DNA from: an uncultured beta proteobacterium
GTDB lineage: Bacteria; Pseudomonadota; Gammaproteobacteria; Burkholderiales; Rhodocyclaceae
Reading direction: 5' to 3'
NCBI GenBank assembly: GCA_903917505.1
Contig: CAIXAY010000120.1
Location: 1 to 10,036 of the forward strand
DNA: 10,036 bases
Part shown: positions 5,812-10,036 of the stretch, piece by piece
Numbering within the stretch: the stretch's first letter is position 1
Layout of the letters: the number at the start of each line of letters is the position of its first letter
The notes under the pieces: generated by a model
Seen by the model: the letters and a program-made list of their open reading frames with translations, nothing else
Told to the model about the DNA's origin: nothing
The model's database searches: none
Position numbers and translations under genes: made by a program

Positions 5812-6187
5812 GCGCGACGATTTCGCAGCGGAACCAGCGGGTCCCAGTATCGCGTGCGTCGAGCACGGGCTGAATGTCGGTCTGTTCGTCGAAAGCCAGT
5901 CCGTTGCGCCGGTAAAGCGTTCCCTCGAGACGCGACCAGCGGTGATGCACGTCAAGCGCCAGGCCCGGCCCGCCGGGCGCGTCGCCGATGTACACGATCA
6001 AGCGATAGAACTCGACGGCAAGTTCATCGGCCTTGCTGGTGAGCACCTGCACACCCTCCATGCCGATATCGAGCAACAAGCCCAGCACCGACCCCGCATG
6101 GTTGCCGCGAAAGACCCAGATCGGCCGGATGTCGTCGCCCGCAGCCACCTGAAAGAACTGTACTCGTTCCGACTTGCGTTTATCCAT
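5807..6187 (-). CDS. Single-domain PilZ protein (probable cyclic-di-GMP receptor)
   Basis: A 126-residue soluble protein beginning MDKRKSERVQFF. The first PilZ motif RxxxR is present as R4-K-S-E-R8, and the second (usually D/N-x-S-x-x-G) appears as D-I-G-M-E-G with glycine in place of the serine, followed by a beta-rich body (LAVEFYRLIVYIGD, RWSRLEGTLYRRNGLAFDE). It most likely binds cyclic-di-GMP and passes the signal to a partner; the changed second motif may weaken binding. No membrane span or output domain is seen. A GGAGA sits 9 nt before the ATG. Its 3' end overlaps the tail of the zntB remnant on the opposite strand. Another PilZ gene lies 146 nt upstream on the same strand, and a GGDEF-EAL gene is within about 1.2 kb. 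Output is unknown. Confidence 0.85.
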   Translation of the reverse strand: MDKRKSERVQFFQVAAGDDIRPIWVFRGNHAGSVLGLLLDIGMEGVQVLTSKADELAVEFYRLIVYIGDAPGGPGLALDVHHRWSRLEGTLYRRNGLAFDEQTDIQPVLDARDTGTRWFRCEIVAR

Positions 6188-6225
6188 GCCGATTTGTCTC
6201 CGATTATCTTATGGCCATTGCGTTG

Positions 6226-6268
6226 ACCGCGCGGCCGGTCGAAAGCGCCTGGCGGCCGCGAGCGCGGT
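6226..6268. repeat. GC-rich interrupted inverted repeat between the two PilZ genes
   Basis: ACCGCGC (6226-6232) pairs with GCGCGGT (6262-6268), and directly inside GGCCG (6233-6237) pairs with CGGCC (6253-6257) with a 4-nt bulge GCGA. This would be a strong RNA fold in the intercistronic space. No T-run follows on the minus strand, so it may be an attenuator, a processing site, or a factor-dependent stop. Confidence 0.4.
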
Positions 6269-6333
6269 GTTTGCGCGGCGATGCGGCGAACGGACCACGC
6301 CGGCTTGAGCGTCAGCCTGCGCTGCGCCCGGCC

Positions 6334-6711
6334 TTATCCCTGCCAGGGCTGAAACAGCGCCGACAAATTCCGGTCGAGCAGCGCCGGTGGCGCCAGGTTG
6401 AGCTGGCCGATCTGCCGCAGCCTGTCTTCGGTGCTCTTGTCGAGCGTCGCGAAGCGGATGCCGATCAGCTTGCTGTCGCTGTGCGCGACCACCCCTTCGA
6501 CGGCCAGCAGGGAATCGTCGTTGCTGTGCAGAATGTCGAGGCGGCAGGCCTGTCCGGGCGAAGCGCTCAGTTGATGCAACCGGGCCTCGAACAGGGCGCC
6601 ATGCACCGAGATGTCGATCAGATCGCCGCGGTAGGCGACCAGATTCAAGCGCAGTTCGCTGCGCGAGTGAAAAGGAAAGCGGGGGTATCGGCGCAGGTCG
6701 TCGGAGGTCAT
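6334..6711 (-). CDS. Single-domain PilZ protein with canonical cyclic-di-GMP motifs
   Basis: A 125-residue soluble protein, start MTSDDLRRYPRFPFHSRSEL. It has both PilZ motifs in standard form: R-R-Y-P-R (RxxxR, residues 7-11) and D-I-S-V-H-G about 20 residues later, followed by the beta-barrel pattern ALFEARL, CRLDILHSNDDSLLAVEGVVAHSD and KLIGIRFATLDKSTEDRLRQI. This supports cyclic-di-GMP binding. No output domain is fused, so it probably acts through a protein partner. The ribosome site before the ATG is weak (GCGGA). It could head a two-gene unit with the PilZ gene downstream (146-nt gap with a foldable repeat) and is divergent from the small membrane-protein gene at 6879, sharing a 167-nt promoter region. 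The nearby GGDEF-EAL protein is a natural source or sink of its ligand; that link is inferred from position. Confidence 0.92.
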   Translation of the reverse strand: MTSDDLRRYPRFPFHSRSELRLNLVAYRGDLIDISVHGALFEARLHQLSASPGQACRLDILHSNDDSLLAVEGVVAHSDSKLIGIRFATLDKSTEDRLRQIGQLNLAPPALLDRNLSALFQPWQG

Positions 6712-6839
6712 GGGTCAGTGTCCGCAAGTTTTTCTGTTCATGCGCCGACTTTAGCGCCCTCATGTTGCAGTTTGGTTTCGCCGGCGCCCGGCTTTCGGCT
6801 TCGCCGTCGTCGGTGTCATCTCCCGGCAATGTCCTGCGT

Positions 6840-6861
6840 TGATAATCGGGTGATAAATCGG
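6840..6861. promoter_or_regulatory. Tandem 11-bp near-repeat upstream of the small membrane-protein gene
   Basis: TGATAATCGGG (6840-6850) is followed directly by TGATAAATCGG (6851-6861), so the same element returns every helical turn. It sits just before the GGAGGG ribosome site (6864-6869) of the gene at 6879, in the divergent promoter gap to the PilZ gene. Such phased repeats suggest a regulator site or leader element; no regulator can be named. Confidence 0.4.
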
Positions 6862-6878
6862 ACGGAGGGATTTCAATC

Positions 6879-7109
6879 ATGTTACGGAAGGTCGCCGCCA
6901 CGCTGTGCGGCTGTGCCCGATGGATTCTCAGGCTGCCGCAGGCGACGGGGATGCTGTTTGCCGCGCGGACTCCTCTGGGACGATCGATCAAGATCTTCCT
7001 GTTCGGCCTCGGCGCTGTCCTGCCCCTGGGTTTGCTGATCTGGGTCCTGCTTTTCTGGCACGGCGGTTGCGTCACTCGATACCGCTATTCGCGATCAAGC
7101 GTCGGCTGA
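6879..7109 (+). CDS. Small single-span membrane protein, unknown function (76 aa)
   Basis: I do not recognise a named family. The product starts MLRKVAATLCGCARWILRL and has a basic, amphipathic first half (about 1-35), then a single strong hydrophobic span, about residues 38-60 (IKIFLFGLGAVLPLGLLIWVL), and a short polar tail ending RYSRSSVG. A GGAGGG lies about 9 nt before the ATG, which supports translation. It is divergent from the PilZ gene at 6711 and is followed 221 nt later by the GGDEF-EAL gene. A strong hairpin starts 2 nt after its stop. The tail beyond the span is arginine/serine-rich and might reflect a frame change compared with relatives. Small membrane proteins of this shape often bind larger membrane partners, but nothing here identifies one. 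Confidence 0.55.
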   Translation: MLRKVAATLCGCARWILRLPQATGMLFAARTPLGRSIKIFLFGLGAVLPLGLLIWVLLFWHGGCVTRYRYSRSSVG

Positions 7110-7111
7110 TC

Positions 7112-7157
7112 GAGGATCCCGGCCTGACCCGGCGAGCCCCTGCCGGGATTCATCCTC
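7112..7157. terminator. Strong hairpin directly after the 76-aa gene
   Basis: GAGGATCCCGGC (7112-7123) pairs over 12 bp with GCCGGG (7142-7147) and ATCCTC (7152-7157), with a 4-nt bulge ATTC and an 18-nt loop. It begins 2 nt after the stop codon at 7109. It is followed by an A-rich, not T-rich, stretch, so it is probably a factor-dependent terminator or an mRNA-protecting fold rather than an intrinsic terminator. Confidence 0.5.
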
Positions 7158-7330
7158 AGCAAAACAATATTCCATTCATGTTGCACGTCCGGCGATCGAC
7201 CCCTGCGGCGCGCGCAAGCGCTGATCGGCGGGTCCGCTGACTGTGCTTGTCGCAGCGCAACCGTGTAACGTGCTTGCAATCTTCCTGCAACATACTGCGG
7301 CCAAACGCGGCTGCCCCGTCCCGGAATTCA

Positions 7331-9664
7331 ATGATCGCAAGCACCTCCCCCTTCAAGCAGGAATTGTCGGCCCGCTACGCGGATTGGTGGCCGCCGCTGC
7401 TGGTCGTCGCCCTGCTGGTTCTGTTCTGGGTGACCATGCTCAACCGCGCCGAGCGCGACGATGCGCTGGCCATCCGCGACGCGATGGTGAACCACGATAA
7501 CGTCGCCCTGGCGATGTCCAGCCATACCGATCAATTGCTCGACCGGTTGCGCTTTTACGGGCAGATCCTGTCCGGCGGCGCGCAGTCCGAACCGGCCAGG
7601 ACGCTGATCAGTTCGGCGGCCAGGCTGGACCGGTCCTTCCTGCGCCTGATGTATTTCGACGACGCCGGAAGCCTGCTCTTTTCCACGGGCCGCAAGCCTG
7701 AACCCTGGCTCTTGGCGCTGGCCGGCGAGTTCGCGCGGCGACCCGTGGCCGGCACGGCCGGCGAGATCGCCATCGGCACGGTGCCGCCGCTCGAATACGC
7801 CCAGGCGTGGAACCTGCCCATGCTTTACCGGCCGAGCGTTGCCGGCGCGGGCAGCGGCGGTTTCCTGCTGGCCCTCGTCGACCTTGGAAATTTTCCCCGG
7901 CGTTTCGAGGACGTCGTGCTCGGCAAGAGCGGCGAGATCGTTCTGCTGGCCAACGACGGGCGCGAACTCCTGCGCATGAATGGCAGCCGTCTTGACCGGG
8001 TCGGGTCGATCGTCGGCACCGAGCGCTTCCGGCTCGCCTTCGCGGGCAATGGCGGGCAACTGAGCGAGCAGACAGACGAAGCCCGCGAACGTCTCTACTC
8101 GTACCGGAAGATTCCGTCGAGTCCGCTCGCGGTGCTGGTCAGCCGCAGCCGTTACGACGTGCTGCAGCAAAACCATGACGTGCAGCGCGGCTATTTCGGG
8201 GCGGCACTGCTGATGACGCTGCTGATGCTCTTCCTGACCGGGTTGTGGATCATCGCCGCGCATCGCCGCCACCTGCTGATCGGCAGCCTGACGCTGGAAC
8301 AGGAGAACAATGCGCGGCTGATCGCCCAGATCGAAAAAGAGAAGGAAGCGGCCTATCGCCTGGCCACTTACGACAAGCTGACCGAACTGCCCAATCGCAT
8401 GCTGTTCGCCGATCTGGCCAGCCGCTATGTCGGGCGCGCGAAGCGGTTGCGCGGCCGTTTCGCCGTGATGTTCATCGACCTCGACCGCTTCAAGCCGATC
8501 AACGACACCTACGGCCACAAGGTCGGCGACCTGATCCTGATCGAGGTATCGAAACGGTTGCAGCAATGCATGCGCCAGTCCGATGTTGTCTCGCGCTACG
8601 GCGGCGACGAGTTCGTCGCGCTGGTCGCCGACCTGCGCAGTAGCCAGGATGCCGCCGGCATCGCCGGCAAGATCATCGAGAGCGTGAGCGAGAACTATGT
8701 CGACCTGGTCGACGCCGAACTCAGGGTCACGCCGAGCATCGGCATCGCCTTCTATCCGGACGACGCCGACGAAATCGAGGTCCTGGTGCGCCGCGCCGAT
8801 GCGGCGATGTACCAGGCCAAGGGCAAAGGACGGGCGACCTTCGCCTTCGCCGATCCGGAGCTCAATCGCCGCATCGAATTCGGCTACCAGATCGAGGCGG
8901 CGTTGCCGGCCGCCTTCGCCAATCGCGAAATCGAGGTGCACTATCAGCCGAAAGTCTCGCTCGCGGATTTCAGCATCACCGGGCTTGAAGCCCTGGCGCG
9001 CTGGAACCATCCGCAATTCGGGCCGATATCGCCGGGCGATTTCATCCCCGTGGCGGAGAAATGCGGCGCCATCGTCGAACTCGGCGAATACATCATCGAC
9101 GCCGTGTGCCGGCAGCTCGCGCAGTGGTCGCAAGCCGGCGTGCCGCTGGTGCCGGTGGCGGTCAACATCTCGCCCCTGCAATTGCGCTCGCCGCAGCTCT
9201 ACGACGTCATCGTGGCGACGCTGGCGCAATACGGTATCGCCCCGCGCTTCTTCGAAATCGAGATCACCGAGACCGGCCTGGTCGACACCGATGATTTCAT
9301 CGACACCCTGCGCCGTCTCGACGATCTCGGCATACACCTGGCCATCGACGATTTCGGCACCGGTTATTCCGGGCTCAGCCACCTGCGCGACCTGCCGGCG
9401 AAATTCCTGAAGATCGATCGCTGTTTCATCGAGGAAATCCGCAACGACTCGACCGATGCAGCCATCGTCAGCAACACCATCTCGCTGTCCCACAACCTGC
9501 GGCTGCTGACCATCGCCGAAGGCGTCGAGACGCGCGAACAGGTGGCGCACCTGCGCGCCGCGCGCTGCGACCAAGCGCAAGGCTATTACTTCTCGCCGCC
9601 ATGCGCGGCAACTGCGGTGGAACCCCTGCTGGTTCTGGGACAGCTCCATGGCAACACGAACTGA
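7331..9664 (+). CDS. Membrane-bound GGDEF-EAL protein (cyclic-di-GMP synthase/phosphodiesterase) with periplasmic sensor domain
   Basis: This 777-residue protein likely makes and/or breaks cyclic-di-GMP in response to a periplasmic signal. It has membrane span 1 (about 19-37), a periplasmic region of about 250 residues (38-287, the size of a double-Cache sensor; it includes LRLMYFDDAGSLLFSTG and a repeat-like LLANDGRELLRMNG), span 2 (288-311), and a coiled linker rich in E/K. The GGDEF domain has YGGDEF at 423-428 and an RQSD inhibitory site at 415-418, five residues before it. The EAL domain has E553-A-L, VAVNISPLQL, EIEITETGLVD, AIDDFGTGYSGLSHL, FLKIDR, IAEGVET and QGYYFSPP, so the metal and catalytic positions look complete. 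The start is the ATG at 7331 (GGAA upstream); a TTG at 7247 would add an unlikely tail. A secreted binding-protein gene begins 12 nt later in apparent operon. Net direction of activity cannot be told from motifs. Confidence 0.96.
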   Translation: MIASTSPFKQELSARYADWWPPLLVVALLVLFWVTMLNRAERDDALAIRDAMVNHDNVALAMSSHTDQLLDRLRFYGQILSGGAQSEPARTLISSAARLDRSFLRLMYFDDAGSLLFSTGRKPEPWLLALAGEFARRPVAGTAGEIAIGTVPPLEYAQAWNLPMLYRPSVAGAGSGGFLLALVDLGNFPRRFEDVVLGKSGEIVLLANDGRELLRMNGSRLDRVGSIVGTERFRLAFAGNGGQLSEQTDEARERLYSYRKIPSSPLAVLVSRSRYDVLQQNHDVQRGYFGAALLMTLLMLFLTGLWIIAAHRRHLLIGSLTLEQENNARLIAQIEKEKEAAYRLATYDKLTELPNRMLFADLASRYVGRAKRLRGRFAVMFIDLDRFKPINDTYGHKVGDLILIEVSKRLQQCMRQSDVVSRYGGDEFVALVADLRSSQDAAGIAGKIIESVSENYVDLVDAELRVTPSIGIAFYPDDADEIEVLVRRADAAMYQAKGKGRATFAFADPELNRRIEFGYQIEAALPAAFANREIEVHYQPKVSLADFSITGLEALARWNHPQFGPISPGDFIPVAEKCGAIVELGEYIIDAVCRQLAQWSQAGVPLVPVAVNISPLQLRSPQLYDVIVATLAQYGIAPRFFEIEITETGLVDTDDFIDTLRRLDDLGIHLAIDDFGTGYSGLSHLRDLPAKFLKIDRCFIEEIRNDSTDAAIVSNTISLSHNLRLLTIAEGVETREQVAHLRAARCDQAQGYYFSPPCAATAVEPLLVLGQLHGNTN

Positions 9665-9676
9665 GGGCCCGACGCG

Positions 9677-9920
9677 ATGACGACCAATATGAAGCGATGC
9701 CTGGGTCTTGCCGCATTGATGCTGCTAAGCGGCCTTGCCGGCAGCGCGCAAGTGCGCGCGGAAACCTGCGAGATGCCGCGCAGCATCCGGTTTTCGATGA
9801 TTCCGTCGGGCGAGGTCGAGAAAGACATGGCGCGTTACCAACCCCTGCTCAAGCGCATCGAGCAGACCACCGGCCGGCCGGTCTCGCTGGTGCGCCCGAG
9901 TTCCTATGCTGCGGTCGTCG
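9677..9920 (+). pseudogene. PhnD-like periplasmic phosphate/phosphonate-type binding protein, cut by an insertion
   Basis: The reading frame starts MTTNMKRCLGLAAL with a clear signal peptide (cleavage likely at VRA-ETC, around residue 28) and continues IRFSMIPSGEVEKDMARYQPLL, KRIEQTTGRPVSLVRPSSYAAVV. This is the N-terminal part of the PhnD-like periplasmic binding domain (IPSGE-x-x-x and the P-L-x-x-R/Y-x-E-x-x-T-G pattern). After SSYAAVV the family resemblance stops at the point where IS-like DNA begins; the frame then runs through unrelated codons to a stop at 9980-9982, so at most 101 of an expected 280 or so residues would be made. The gene begins 12 nt after the GGDEF-EAL stop. Intact, it would have been a secreted binding protein that could serve the membrane sensor rather than a transporter, since no permease or ATPase is seen nearby. 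Confidence 0.8.
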
Positions 9921-10036
9921 TGTACCGGCTCGCATTTCCTGGACACGGTTTTGCAACTCAGGCCGCCTTTCGTATGGCATAAGCCTGGCGGGCTTCAAGG
10001 GGTGACATGAAGTCCAGTTTTTCCAAACGCCAATGA
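9921..10036 (+). mobile_element. Left end of an IS3-like insertion sequence (partial, continues past the window)
   Basis: The sequence begins TGTACCGGCTCGC, a TG-starting terminus, followed by TTTCCTGGACACGG and AACTCAGGCCGCC, a pattern I associate with IS3-family (IS51-like) ends. It starts exactly where the PhnD-like protein loses similarity. A small frame starts at 10007 behind a good AAGGGG ribosome site, which is how a transposase OrfA would be placed. The right end, the target-site duplication and the transposase body are outside the window, so the family assignment is from recall of termini and stays tentative. Confidence 0.55.
10007..10036 (+). CDS. Possible start of an IS transposase OrfA (fragment)
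   Basis: ATG at 10007 with AAGGGG 4 nt before it; the codons read MKSSFSKRQ and then TGA at the last three bases. A transposase helper would normally continue, so this is either a broken copy, a frame disturbed at the sequence end, or a false start. Too short to identify. Confidence 0.25.
   Translation: MKSSFSKRQ

Noticed and set aside
5302..5955. Minus-strand frame across the zntB remnant, possibly an intact gene
   Set aside because: It has no recognisable domain and overlaps the PilZ gene's end in another frame, whereas the plus strand gives clear ZntB/CorA signatures.
7274..7290. TTGCA-N7-TGCAA inverted repeat upstream of the GGDEF-EAL gene as an operator
   Set aside because: Five-bp arms are expected by chance at this scale, and no matching regulator or promoter elements could be placed with it.
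7328..9649. Very long open frame opposite the GGDEF-EAL gene
   Set aside because: It is the mirror of a GC-rich coding gene; the plus strand has complete domain motifs while this frame has none.

Overview
The window reads as a GC-rich betaproteobacterial chromosome. The families present (TctD/TctE with a TRAP transporter, PPK2, single-domain PilZ proteins, a GGDEF-EAL protein, a ZntB-type CorA remnant) and the codon use suggest the Rhodocyclales, perhaps the Accumulibacter neighbourhood. That placement is inference from family resemblance, not a measured result. No rRNA, tRNA, CRISPR array or phage gene was seen.

Left third (1-3254, all minus strand): response regulator, then sensor kinase (8 nt apart), a 250-nt gap, then dctQ and dctM (10-nt overlap, dctM running off the window). 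This looks like a TctD/TctE-type two-component system controlling a neighbouring TRAP carboxylate importer. The gap before dctQ carries an 11-bp-phased direct repeat that could be the regulator's operator.

Middle (3255-5811): a 444-nt non-coding gap ends in a very good Pho-box-like promoter (box 3603-3620, -10 at 3631-3636) in front of a conserved-looking 69-aa protein of unknown function. After a 355-nt gap with a folded element and a promoter candidate comes ppk2, a polyphosphate kinase 2. Phosphate-starvation control beside a polyphosphate enzyme is a coherent theme. Downstream lies a decayed zntB (CorA family) with an internal TAG, a clean internal deletion and lost ends.

Right part (5807-10036): a cyclic-di-GMP neighbourhood. 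Two single-domain PilZ genes lie on the minus strand. Divergent to them is a 76-aa single-span membrane protein, then a 777-aa membrane GGDEF-EAL protein with all visible catalytic motifs intact. Twelve nt behind it starts a secreted PhnD-like phosphate/phosphonate-type binding protein, probably a partner for the sensor's periplasmic domain. That gene is cut after about 81 codons by what looks like the left end of an IS3-like insertion sequence, which continues past the window edge.

No wholly new system is evident. The strongest leads are the Pho-box/69-aa gene/ppk2 arrangement and the GGDEF-EAL plus binding-protein pair broken by the insertion.
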